A DNA stretch of 5,672 nt from assembly GCA_029554925.1 (NCBI GenBank), contig JAKPUV010000298.1, forward strand, positions 1 through 5,672, written 5' to 3'. Position 1 is the stretch's first letter. Each line of letters begins with the position of its first letter. The notes beneath the pieces are model-generated. The model saw only the letters and a list, made by a program, of their open reading frames with translations, was not told the origin of the DNA and made no database searches. The translations under genes were made by a program, and so were the position numbers. Of the stretch, positions 1 through 5,397 are shown one piece after another. This stretch comes from Candidatus Hydrogenedentota bacterium (GTDB lineage Bacteria; Hydrogenedentota; Hydrogenedentia; Hydrogenedentales; CAITNO01).

Positions 1-648
1 ACCGCCGCCGCCCTGCTCCACGCGGGGGCGGTGGAGATTCTCGCCGTGCCGACCGTTGAGGGTGCCCTTGCCGCGCATGGGGAACGCCCGGGCGCGCTGC
101 TCTACGGCGAGCGCGGCGGCCTGCCCCCGGAGGGCTTTGACCACGGCAACAGCCCCGCCGAGGCGCACCATGCCGCGGGGCGCCGCGTGGTCTTCACCAC
201 CACCACGGGCGCGGGCCGCCTGAGCCAGTGCGCGGGCGCCGGGGCCGTGCTCATGGGCACCGTGGTCAACGCTTCGGCCGCCGTGGAGGCCGTGTGCCGG
301 CTGGCGGGTCCGGACGGCGAGGTGGTCTTCATTCCCGCGGGGCTCATGGACGACCCCGCCTTCGACGCGCAGGAGGACCGCGCCGCCGCCGTGTTCCTGC
401 TGGAGCGCCTGCGGAGGGAGCGCCCGGACGTGGAAATCGGCGAGGGGCGGGGCCTGCATGCCGGCTATGCCGCGCGCCTGGCGGAGGAGGGGATTATGCG
501 GCTCTTTGAGACGGCCCCCCACGCGGAGAAACTCCGCCGGATCCACCTGGAGTCCGACATTCCCCTCTGCGCCGACCCTGACCGCTATCCCGCCGTTCCG
601 TTGGCGGCGGCGTTTTCGCCGGAGGGGGTGCTTCTCCGGCGGGCCTGA
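1..648 (+). CDS. comB: 2-phosphosulfolactate phosphatase family protein (ComB-like), 5'-truncated by the window edge
   Basis: ComB is a Mg2+-dependent acid phosphatase that converts 2-phosphosulfolactate to sulfolactate, a step of coenzyme M synthesis in methanogens and of sulfolactate synthesis in some bacteria. The reading frame is open from base 1, and its first codons (TAAALLHAGAVEILAVPTVE) already match the family stretch after the N-terminal strand. The gene therefore starts upstream, probably by about 20-30 codons, and the GTG at 31 is internal. Visible are 215 residues against a family length of roughly 230-250. Recognisable family motifs, numbered from the first visible codon, are YGERGG near 35-40, then GFDHGNSP near 45-52, FTTTTGAG near 65-72, a GTVVNASA segment near 86-93, and the acidic QEDRAAA near 123-129. 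The stop is TGA at 646-648, six bases from the stop of the convergent neighbour. Family assignment is confident; the physiological substrate in this organism is inferred, since many bacterial homologues are uncharacterised. Confidence 0.88.
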   Translation, partial: TAAALLHAGAVEILAVPTVEGALAAHGERPGALLYGERGGLPPEGFDHGNSPAEAHHAAGRRVVFTTTTGAGRLSQCAGAGAVLMGTVVNASAAVEAVCRLAGPDGEVVFIPAGLMDDPAFDAQEDRAAAVFLLERLRRERPDVEIGEGRGLHAGYAARLAEEGIMRLFETAPHAEKLRRIHLESDIPLCADPDRYPAVPLAAAFSPEGVLLRRA

Positions 649-654
649 CGGCGC

Positions 655-2517
655 CTACCCGGGGAAATACATGGCCATGGCGAACTCCGTGGCGAAGTCG
701 GGGTCCGTGCTGAGGTCCACATGGCGGACGGCGCGGGCGAGGGCGTCCAAGCGGGCGTCGTCGGCGCGCGAGAGGAGCGCCCGCTTGGCCCCGGCCAGGG
801 AGGTGTTGCCCGCGTAGTGCACGCGGCGGCCGGGCACCTCGGCGGGCAGGAGCCCGACGCGCAGGGCGTTTTCGCGGCGGATGTACTGGCCGAATCCCCC
901 GGCGAGCAGCACCCGGTCCACGTCGTCGAGGGCCAGCCCGGCCTGCCGCAGCAGGATGAGGATGCCGGCGCGGATCGCGCCCGCGGCGAGCTGCAGCTCG
1001 CGCACGTCGCGCTGCGTGAGGCCGAAGGGGTGTTCCGGCGCGCCGCCGAGCACGAAGAGCGGGCCGTCGTCCGGGGTGCGCGCCACGCGCGCCGCAACGG
1101 CGCCGGGAACGCCCGGAGGCAGCTCCTCCGGCCCGGCGAGCCGTCCGTCCGGGGAGAGGAGCCCCGCGGCGAGCAGCTGCCCGCAGAGGTCCAGCAGGCC
1201 GCTGCCGCAGAGGCCCCTGGGGGGGCCGCCGCCGATGACGGAGAACACCGGGTTCTTCCCGAGGACCACCTTTTCGATGGCGCCATGGGCGGCCCGCATG
1301 CCGCAGGAGATGCGCGCCCCCTCGAAGGCGGGGCCGGCGGCGGTGCTGGCGGCGTGCAGGGCGCCGTTGTTGGCGAGCACCAGCTCGCCGTTGGTGCCGA
1401 TGTCTATGAGGAGGCTGACGCCCGGGAGGGCGTCGAGTCCGGCGGCGAGGATGCCCGCGACGGTGTCGCCGCCGACAAAGCCGCCGATGACGGGAAAGAG
1501 GCGCAGCTCGGCGTCGGGGTGGGCGGGCAGGCCGAGGTCGCGCGCGCGCAGGCGGGGGCCGTTTCCGAAGGCGGGCGTGAAGGGCACGCAACCGAGGGGG
1601 GACGGGTCCACGCCGCAGAGCAGGCTCTCCATGGTCGTGTTGCCCGCCGCCGCCAGGGCGTGGACATGGTCCGTGGAGACGCCCGCGTCGAGGCACAGTT
1701 CTCGGATCATCTCGGCGATGACGGCGCAGACCGCCCGCCGCATCTCGCCGAGCTCCTCCCGGCCGCGCCCCGCGCGGGCAATGCGGGAGAGCACGTCGTC
1801 GCCCCAGACGGTCTGGGGGTTCATGGCGGCGGCGACGCCGCGGTCCGACCCGTCGCGCAGGTCCACCAGCGCGGCGGCGAGGGTCGTGGTGCCGACATCC
1901 ACCGCCACGCCGCAGCTGGGCGCGTCGGCCGTGCGGCCGTGGAAGGCCAGCAGGCGGCTGTCGCGGAAGACGGCGGTGCCGGCATAGTCCCCGGCGCGCA
2001 GGCCCGCGGTGAGCCGGTTGAGCGCTTCGGGCCCCGCGGCCAGGGGCGGGGCCGCCCTGTCGAGCGCGCCGGCCGCGCGGAGGGCGGCGTCCAGGCGGGG
2101 CAGGTCGGGCAGGCCGTCCTCGAGCGAGGGCGGCGGCATGCGGACGGCGGCCTGCCGGACCACCGGATCGGCGGTGCCTTCGCGCGCGGCGTCGTGGCCG
2201 GTGACAATCTGGTGGCCTCCACCGAAGAGCGAGCTGGCGGGGAGATGGATGCGGAGATCGGCCGAGGCGTTGTGGCGGCAGAGCAGCCGCCATCCGGCCT
2301 CAAGCTCCTCCAGGGAAAGGGTCTTCAGTTCCACGGGGAGCGGATCGGGGGCCGGGTCGAGCAGGGCGCGGCACTTGCCGCAGGACCCCGCGCCGCCGCA
2401 GGGCGTGTTCACGGCGAACCCCGCGAGGGCCGCCGCCTCCAGCAACGGCGTGCCGGGGCGCGTCTCCACGGCGCGTCCAGAAGGGTCGAACGTGATCCTG
2501 GCGTGGCGGGCGTCCAA
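655..2517 (-). CDS. RACo-like reductive activator of corrinoid proteins (N-terminal 2Fe-2S ferredoxin domain plus ASKHA ATPase, DUF4445-type)
   Basis: Proteins of this family use ATP hydrolysis to drive electrons from an iron-sulfur cluster onto the cobalt of inactive Co(II) corrinoid methyltransferase partners, restoring the Co(I) state in the cytoplasm. With the start used here the protein has 620 residues, a normal family length. Residues 1-95 form a plant-type ferredoxin domain with Cys40-x5-Cys46-x2-Cys49 and Cys80. A linker follows, and from about 203 the actin-like ATPase core shows DVGTTT (207-212), NPQTVWGDDVLSRI (233-246), GNTTM (292-296), GGFVGGDTVAG (345-355), DIGTNGE (372-378), AAGPAFEG (393-400), GLCGSGLLD (435-443) and LAGGFG (538-543). 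The C-terminus (DLSTDPDFATEFAMAMYFP) is also family-typical. TTG at 2517 was chosen because GGAGG lies 9 bases upstream and the promoter at 2563-2591 fits. A TTG at 2616 in the same frame would add 33 low-complexity, Arg/Gly-rich residues and would lie upstream of that promoter. No corrinoid protein or methyltransferase is visible nearby, so the partner is unknown. Confidence 0.9.
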   Translation of the reverse strand: MDARHARITFDPSGRAVETRPGTPLLEAAALAGFAVNTPCGGAGSCGKCRALLDPAPDPLPVELKTLSLEELEAGWRLLCRHNASADLRIHLPASSLFGGGHQIVTGHDAAREGTADPVVRQAAVRMPPPSLEDGLPDLPRLDAALRAAGALDRAAPPLAAGPEALNRLTAGLRAGDYAGTAVFRDSRLLAFHGRTADAPSCGVAVDVGTTTLAAALVDLRDGSDRGVAAAMNPQTVWGDDVLSRIARAGRGREELGEMRRAVCAVIAEMIRELCLDAGVSTDHVHALAAAGNTTMESLLCGVDPSPLGCVPFTPAFGNGPRLRARDLGLPAHPDAELRLFPVIGGFVGGDTVAGILAAGLDALPGVSLLIDIGTNGELVLANNGALHAASTAAGPAFEGARISCGMRAAHGAIEKVVLGKNPVFSVIGGGPPRGLCGSGLLDLCGQLLAAGLLSPDGRLAGPEELPPGVPGAVAARVARTPDDGPLFVLGGAPEHPFGLTQRDVRELQLAAGAIRAGILILLRQAGLALDDVDRVLLAGGFGQYIRRENALRVGLLPAEVPGRRVHYAGNTSLAGAKRALLSRADDARLDALARAVRHVDLSTDPDFATEFAMAMYFPG

Positions 2518-2526
2518 CGGAAGGGG

Positions 2527-2531
2527 CCTCC
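2527..2531 (-). promoter_or_regulatory. Ribosome binding site fixing the TTG start of the RACo-like gene
   Basis: On the minus strand GGAGG is followed by nine bases (CCCCTTCCG) and then TTG at 2517. This is a full Shine-Dalgarno core at acceptable spacing and decides the start over the more upstream TTG at 2616, which has no such site. Confidence 0.65.
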
Positions 2532-2562
2532 GGCGGGGCCGCCGCGCGCCCCGCGCGCCCCC

Positions 2563-2591
2563 ACTATATCGCGCCGCGCCGCCGGGTTCAA
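2563..2591 (-). promoter_or_regulatory. Sigma70-type promoter of the RACo-like gene
   Basis: Reading the minus strand, TTGAAC (2591-2586) is followed by exactly 17 bases and TATAGT (2568-2563). Four of six positions match the -35 consensus and five of six the -10 consensus, with ideal spacing, in a region that is otherwise almost pure G+C. Transcription would start near 2556, giving a leader of about 40 bases before the TTG at 2517. The AT-rich -10 stands out clearly in this background. Confidence 0.7.
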
Positions 2592-2601
2592 GGCCGCCGC
2601 G

Positions 2602-2631
2602 TTGATGGACGGGCAACAGTCATGACACAAT
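2602..2631 (+). promoter_or_regulatory. Candidate promoter for the beta-propeller gene, back to back with the RACo promoter
   Basis: TTGATG (2602-2607), an 18-base spacer and CACAAT (2626-2631) give four of six matches in each box. The -35 boxes of this and the opposite promoter are only 10 bases apart, so one regulator or polymerase occupancy could affect both. Transcription would start near 2638, inside the left arm of the following hairpin. The call is tentative: both boxes are weak, but no better plus-strand promoter lies in the short intergenic stretch. Confidence 0.35.
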
Positions 2632-2635
2632 GAAG

Positions 2636-2661
2636 GCGCGCCCCGCAGAACCGGGGCGCGC
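2636..2661 (+). repeat. Perfect 10-bp GC hairpin abutting the ribosome binding site of the beta-propeller gene
   Basis: GCGCGCCCCG (2636-2645) and CGGGGCGCGC (2652-2661) are exact reverse complements around the six-base loop CAGAAC. No T-tract follows on the plus strand, so it is not an intrinsic terminator in that direction. The right arm touches the AGGAG at 2662-2666, so folding could alter ribosome access or protect the RNA 5' end; as DNA it could also be an operator. A related but shorter hairpin with loop AGAAC lies at 5231-5247. Confidence 0.6.
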
Positions 2662-2666
2662 AGGAG
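2662..2666 (+). promoter_or_regulatory. Ribosome binding site fixing the start of the beta-propeller gene
   Basis: AGGAG is followed by eight bases and ATG at 2675. The more upstream in-frame ATG at 2630 has no Shine-Dalgarno sequence and would place coding sequence across the hairpin. This site therefore selects the 2675 start. Confidence 0.7.
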
Positions 2667-2674
2667 TGACCGCC

Positions 2675-4603
2675 ATGCATCTCACCGCGCTTCTTCTCGC
2701 CGCCGCCTTTCTCCCTGCCGCCGCGGAGCTTGCCCCCGTGGAGTCCCTCGGCCGGCCCTGCACCCCGCTGCATTTCCTCGGCGGCGCGGCCGTGCGCGAC
2801 ACGGCGGCCAACATTGACTACGTAGCCCTGGCCGCCGCCAGCGAGGCGGATCCGATGAGCCTTGTTTTCATCGATCCCGCGACGGGCGACGTGCGCGTGG
2901 CGCAGGCGCCGTCGGGGTCCGGGGCGTGGGCCGTCGCGCAGATTCCGGGAACAAACCAGGTGGCCGTCGGCACGTATTTCAACGGCAGGGTGCTGGTTTT
3001 CGACATGACCTCCGGGACCTTTGTGAAGGAGATTCCGCTGGAGGGCCAGTCGTGCGTGTGGAACTTCGCCGCGGGGGCGGACAACCGCCTTTATTTCGGC
3101 ACCTACCCGGGCGGGGTGCTCTGCGCGCTGAATCCGGCCGACCTGTCGGTGGAGGTGCTGGGCGCGGGCGCGCCGCCGAACACCTCGCTGCGGCGCGTGT
3201 CGGCCCTGCCCGACGGCCGCATCCTGTGCGCTTATGACAAGGAGGCCCCGGCGGTCCGCGTGTTCAACCCGGCGGACAAGGCCTTCTCCGAGGCGCCCGC
3301 ATCGCTGGCGGGGGTTCCGGGGGGAGTCCTGTGGAACGGGTTTTTCGTGTCGGGAAACCGCTTCTTCGACGCCTCCCTCGCGGAGGTGAAGCCGCCGTTC
3401 CCCGCGCCGTCGGCCGATGCCGGGCCGTGGGCGGTGATTGAGGAGGCCACCACGGCGTCCGTCCTCTGGGTTCAGCGGGGGGACGCGTTCCTTCGTGTCC
3501 AGGCGGGCGAGTCCGTGCTGGCTCCCGTGGCCGAGGCGCCCCTTCGGGGCGGGCGCTTCGTGGCGGGGCTGCCCTCGGGCGAGGTCTTCGGCATCCGGGG
3601 CCGCGAATATTTCGCCTTTGGCCCGGGCAGCCTTTCCATGCAGCGCAGGAATGTGAACGTCAAGGGCACGCCCCGTCCGCCGCTCTTTCTGGCGCCGGAC
3701 AACGAGATGAGCCAGGTCTGGGGCGCGCCCCTCTTCGGCCCCAGTCTCTTCGTGATGACGCCCGACACCAAAACCTTCACCGTCACCGACAAGGCGGTGG
3801 ACGCCGAGGGCGCGGTCAACGCGCTGGTGATTGTCAGGGGCATGGTGTACGGGGTCTGCCACCCCCAGGGCGACATTTTCCGGCTGGACCCCAACCTGCC
3901 CTGGGAACAGTATGAGCGCAAGAATCCCGTCACCATTGCGTCGCTCGCCGCGCGCGGCTACACACACCCGAGGGGCGGCCTTTTCATGGGGCCCGACGGC
4001 AAGCTGTATTCCGGCTGGGCCGCCAAGCCCGGCACCCGCGGCGGCGCCGTCGCCGTCACCGACCCGGAGACGGGCGAGACCGAACTGCTGGAGAACCCCT
4101 TCGGGCGGCAGGCCGTCGCCGGGCTTGCCATGGACGAGACGGTGATCTTCGTGGGCACGAGCCTTGAGCCGGGCGACACGCCCGGACAGGGCGGCGCCGC
4201 CCCGCAGCTCGGGGTGATGGGCCGGGACACCCGGCTGCCCTACAAGAATTTCCCCTTCGAGAGCGCCATGTCCGTGAGCCGCCTGAGCCGCAACGGCCCC
4301 GTGCCCCGGCTTGCCTTCACCGTGGACAACACGTTCCGGATGCTGGACACGTCCTCCCTGGAACTGGTCCCCGCGCCGGAGACGCCCTACCCGCCCGTCA
4401 CGGGGGCGGCCATCATCGCCGCGGGCAGCCCCTACTTCTTCTACCCCTCGGACCAGTCGGTCATCCGGGTGGACGCGACAACCGGCGCCTTCGAGACCAT
4501 TGCGGAACTGCCCGGCAAGATCGGCGCGTTCACCGGCTTCTTCGCGGGCGACCTTTTTGCCGCCTGCGGCGCTGAGGTCTACGGCATCGACATCACGCGC
4601 TGA
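2675..4603 (+). CDS. Secreted beta-propeller (WD40/YVTN/PQQ-like repeat) protein of unknown function
   Basis: The 642-residue product begins with an export signal: a hydrophobic core at residues 3-13 (LTALLLAAAFL) and a likely cleavage after the Ala run at 15-17, just before ELAP. The n-region carries no Lys or Arg, only His2, which is unusual; an alternative ATG at 2630 would add 15 residues with basic charge but lacks a ribosome binding site. The mature part is built of beta-strand repeats typical of propellers, with turn motifs such as FIDPATGD (65-72), FDMTSGTF (109-116) and LNPADLSV (152-159), and later FNPADKAF, MTPDTKTF, LDPNLP, TDPETGET and VDATTGAF. Two neighbouring repeats, VAVGTYFNGRVLVFD and LYFGTYPGGVLCALN, are clearly related. 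No catalytic motif, lipobox, membrane anchor or sorting domain is evident, so it is probably periplasmic or extracellular, for binding or scaffolding. It is transcribed alone: a divergent gene lies upstream and a terminator starts 26 bases after the stop. I cannot name a specific family. Confidence 0.85.
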   Translation: MHLTALLLAAAFLPAAAELAPVESLGRPCTPLHFLGGAAVRDTAANIDYVALAAASEADPMSLVFIDPATGDVRVAQAPSGSGAWAVAQIPGTNQVAVGTYFNGRVLVFDMTSGTFVKEIPLEGQSCVWNFAAGADNRLYFGTYPGGVLCALNPADLSVEVLGAGAPPNTSLRRVSALPDGRILCAYDKEAPAVRVFNPADKAFSEAPASLAGVPGGVLWNGFFVSGNRFFDASLAEVKPPFPAPSADAGPWAVIEEATTASVLWVQRGDAFLRVQAGESVLAPVAEAPLRGGRFVAGLPSGEVFGIRGREYFAFGPGSLSMQRRNVNVKGTPRPPLFLAPDNEMSQVWGAPLFGPSLFVMTPDTKTFTVTDKAVDAEGAVNALVIVRGMVYGVCHPQGDIFRLDPNLPWEQYERKNPVTIASLAARGYTHPRGGLFMGPDGKLYSGWAAKPGTRGGAVAVTDPETGETELLENPFGRQAVAGLAMDETVIFVGTSLEPGDTPGQGGAAPQLGVMGRDTRLPYKNFPFESAMSVSRLSRNGPVPRLAFTVDNTFRMLDTSSLELVPAPETPYPPVTGAAIIAAGSPYFFYPSDQSVIRVDATTGAFETIAELPGKIGAFTGFFAGDLFAACGAEVYGIDITR

Positions 4604-4629
4604 CGGCGCGCCCAAGTCCGGACAAAGAA

Positions 4630-4672
4630 CGCCGCCCCCGCCGCAGTGCGCGTCGGGGGCGGCGCGTGTTTT
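4630..4672 (+). terminator. Strong intrinsic terminator, probably bidirectional
   Basis: CGCCGCCCCCG (4630-4640) pairs perfectly with CGGGGGCGGCG (4654-4664) across a 13-base loop, and is followed within a few bases by TGTTTT (4667-4672). It ends the beta-propeller transcript. Read on the minus strand, the same stem is preceded by AAAACA and followed by TTCTTTG, so it can also end the convergent micro-ORF transcript that stops at 4694. Confidence 0.82.
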
Positions 4673-4693
4673 CCGTCAGAACGGCGCGGGGGC

Positions 4694-4822
4694 TCAGGCC
4701 AGCGGATCGCCGGCCCCGCCGAAAAGCAGATTGCCCAGGAAGCCGAAGATGCCGCCAAGCACCAGCTCGACAAAGAAGGCGACCATGTAACCGATCACTG
4801 TCGTCGCAAGATCTGCACCCAT
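4694..4822 (-). CDS. Very small hydrophobic membrane protein (42 aa), second of a tandem pair
   Basis: ATG at 4822 is preceded by AAAGGA with a seven-base spacer, and the frame ends with TGA at 4694-4696, just before the bidirectional terminator. The 42-residue product has a short acidic start (MGADLATT), one continuous hydrophobic segment from about residue 9 to 36, and a short tail ending DPLA. It contains no Lys or Arg and three acidic residues: Asp4, Glu19 in the middle of the hydrophobic segment, and Asp39. Glycines at 23, 24, 27, 30, 35 and 36 suggest helix packing. Aligned without gaps against the upstream micro-protein, it shares F16, E19, V21, G23 and G27 at identical spacing, so the two are likely diverged paralogues. 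The family is not recognised; possible roles (membrane-complex subunit, toxin-like or bacteriocin-like peptide, stress peptide) cannot be separated from sequence alone. Confidence 0.65.
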   Translation of the reverse strand: MGADLATTVIGYMVAFFVELVLGGIFGFLGNLLFGGAGDPLA

Positions 4823-4841
4823 TGGAAAGTCCTTTCTGTCA

Positions 4842-4865
4842 GCGCGTCAGGCCGTGCCTGGGCGC
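4842..4865 (-). other. Hairpin between the two micro-ORFs
   Basis: Within the 79-base gap between the micro-ORFs, CAGGC (4848-4852) pairs with GCCTG (4856-4860) around a three-base loop. A GCGC pair (4842-4845 with 4862-4865) extends the stem past small bulges. There is no T-tract, so it is more likely an RNA-processing or stability element tuning expression of the second frame than a terminator. In so GC-rich a region a chance hairpin of this size is plausible. Confidence 0.35.
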
Positions 4866-4901
4866 GTTGGTTTGTTGCCACTGCGCGGAGACGTTGTCCC
4901 G

Positions 4902-5018
4902 TCACGCGCCCAGACCGAGGGCCCCGGTGATCAGCCCGGTCAGCAGCCCGATCACGTACTCCGTGAGGAAGCCCGCCAGCAGATCGAAGAGGCCTGTGAA
5001 AAATGCAGTCAACACCAT
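4902..5018 (-). CDS. Very small hydrophobic membrane protein (38 aa), first of a tandem pair
   Basis: ATG at 5018 has an excellent ribosome binding site (AAGGAGA, minus strand at 5032-5026; AGGAG ends eight bases before the ATG). The same frame is open up to 5138, but that extension has no comparable ribosome binding site and would start at the promoter -10 box, so it is not used. The 38 residues are almost entirely hydrophobic from residue 2 on, with no Lys or Arg and only Asp12 and Glu20 charged. The second half has a regular glycine pattern, Gly24-x3-Gly28-x3-Gly32 followed by Gly35 and Gly37, typical of tightly packed transmembrane helices. Residues F17, E20, V22, G24 and G28 align with the same spacing in the 42-residue neighbour encoded 79 bases downstream. 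It is probably co-transcribed with that neighbour from the promoter at 5139-5167. The family is not recognised. Confidence 0.68.
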   Translation of the reverse strand: MVLTAFFTGLFDLLAGFLTEYVIGLLTGLITGALGLGA

Positions 5019-5106
5019 GATCACGTCTCCTTTTCTTGGTTCATCCGGCACGGCCCGCGCGCACGCGGCGCGAACCGCAATCCCAACCTTGACCCACAAC
5101 ACTCTT

Positions 5107-5134
5107 CCGTGGAGGGTCTGGCCCTCCCGGACGG
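5107..5134 (-). other. Hairpin at the predicted 5' end of the micro-ORF transcript
   Basis: On the minus strand GGAGGG (5127-5122) pairs with CCCTCC (5116-5111) around a five-base loop. Flanking CCGT (5134-5131) and ACGG (5110-5107) can extend the stem past a three-base bulge. The predicted transcription start is near 5132, so this would be a 5'-terminal hairpin, a layout known to stabilise bacterial mRNAs. The leader from here to the ATG at 5018 is about 115 bases; no riboswitch that I recognise is present in it. Confidence 0.45.
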
Positions 5135-5138
5135 CCAA

Positions 5139-5167
5139 AGTTTATCACACTATTTACCACTGTGCAA
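5139..5167 (-). promoter_or_regulatory. Promoter of the micro-ORF pair, with extended -10
   Basis: Minus-strand TTGCAC (5167-5162) is followed by 17 bases and TAAACT (5144-5139), and TGA directly precedes the -10 box as an extended -10 TGn. The surroundings are clearly more AT-rich than the rest of the window. Transcription would start near 5132, heading to the two small frames and ending at the terminator at 4630-4664. Confidence 0.65.
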
Positions 5168-5169
5168 TG

Positions 5170-5209
5170 TTTCTCCGCGGTGGCGCGGCGCCGACCCGTC
5201 CCGGAGAAA
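5170..5209. repeat. Inverted repeat directly upstream of the micro-ORF promoter, possible operator
   Basis: TTTCTCCG (5170-5177) and CGGAGAAA (5202-5209) are perfect 8-base inverted arms 24 bases apart, and between them GGCGC-G-GCGCC (5182-5192) is a second nested palindrome. One outer arm begins only two bases beyond the -35 box (5162-5167). As DNA this is a plausible regulator site for the promoter; as minus-strand RNA it lacks a trailing T-tract and so is not a good terminator. No particular regulator is recognised. Confidence 0.4.
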
Positions 5210-5230
5210 GACGGCCTACACCATACCGTC

Positions 5231-5247
5231 CGCCCGAGAACCGGGCG
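5231..5247. repeat. Short hairpin resembling the one at 2636-2661
   Basis: CGCCCG (5231-5236) and CGGGCG (5242-5247) flank the loop AGAAC, and the sequence goes on as CGCGCC. The hairpin at 2636-2661 has loop CAGAAC and also continues into GCGCGC, so both read roughly CCCG-(C)AGAAC-CGGG-CGCGC. This may be a dispersed repeat or protein site, or coincidence in GC-rich sequence. Confidence 0.35.
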
Positions 5248-5274
5248 CGCCGTCCCGGCCGCGATGCGTCCGGG

Positions 5275-5397
5275 CTAGACTGCAACCGACATGCCGGCAA
5301 CGGCGCTCAACGCGGCGGGCCCGCCGCGCCACCGGCTGGAGTAGAGCAGGTTCCGGGCCAATTTGTCTCCCGACGGCCCCGGCTTGGACCGGCCCAT
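5275..5397 (-). CDS. Doubtful small protein (40 aa)
   Basis: ATG at 5397 follows AGGAG (minus strand at 5408-5404) by six bases, a strong ribosome binding site, and the frame stops with TAG at 5275-5277. The predicted product starts MGRSKPGPSGDKLARN and ends LSAVAGMSVAV: a basic N-terminal half, with Lys5, Lys12 and several Arg, followed by a short apolar Gly/Ala-rich tail. It matches no family I know. No convincing promoter lies upstream; the same frame is open further upstream but that part looks like non-coding translation (Arg/Pro/Ser-rich). An 18-bp palindrome falls inside it. It could be a genuine small gene or simply an accidental ribosome-site match; I favour neither strongly. Confidence 0.3.
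   Translation of the reverse strand: MGRSKPGPSGDKLARNLLYSSRWRGGPAALSAVAGMSVAV
5311..5328. repeat. Perfect 18-bp palindrome
   Basis: CGCGGCGGG is followed directly by its exact reverse complement CCCGCCGCG with no spacer. It lies inside the doubtful 40-codon frame. With no loop it would form a cruciform or serve as a dimeric protein-binding site rather than an RNA hairpin. G+C bias raises the chance of such a match. Confidence 0.4.

Noticed and set aside
31..33. GTG at 31 as the true start of the ComB-like gene
   Set aside because: The frame is open and family-like upstream to base 1, so the GTG is an internal Val codon.
494..2293. 599-codon minus-strand frame inside the RACo-like gene
   Set aside because: It is an Arg/Pro/Ala-rich shadow in another frame of the same strand, with no protein-like motifs.
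2541..2560. CGCGCGCCCC-like short repetition just downstream of the RACo -10 box as a tandem repeat
   Set aside because: Only two imperfect copies exist in simple G+C sequence, which base composition explains.
721..2625. 634-codon open frame on the plus strand opposite the RACo-like gene
   Set aside because: It is antisense to a gene with clear domain motifs, and its product is low-complexity Gly/Ala/Arg/Glu-rich. Such frames arise from high third-position G+C.
2588..4615. 675-codon minus-strand frame opposite the propeller gene
   Set aside because: Composition is Gly/Arg/His-rich without motifs. The opposite strand has a signal peptide, propeller repeats, a ribosome site and a terminator.
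4902..5138. 78-codon version of the first micro-ORF starting at 5138
   Set aside because: It would start at the edge of the -10 box, so the codon is not within the predicted transcript. The extra 40 residues look non-coding and the strong ribosome site is at the internal ATG (5018).
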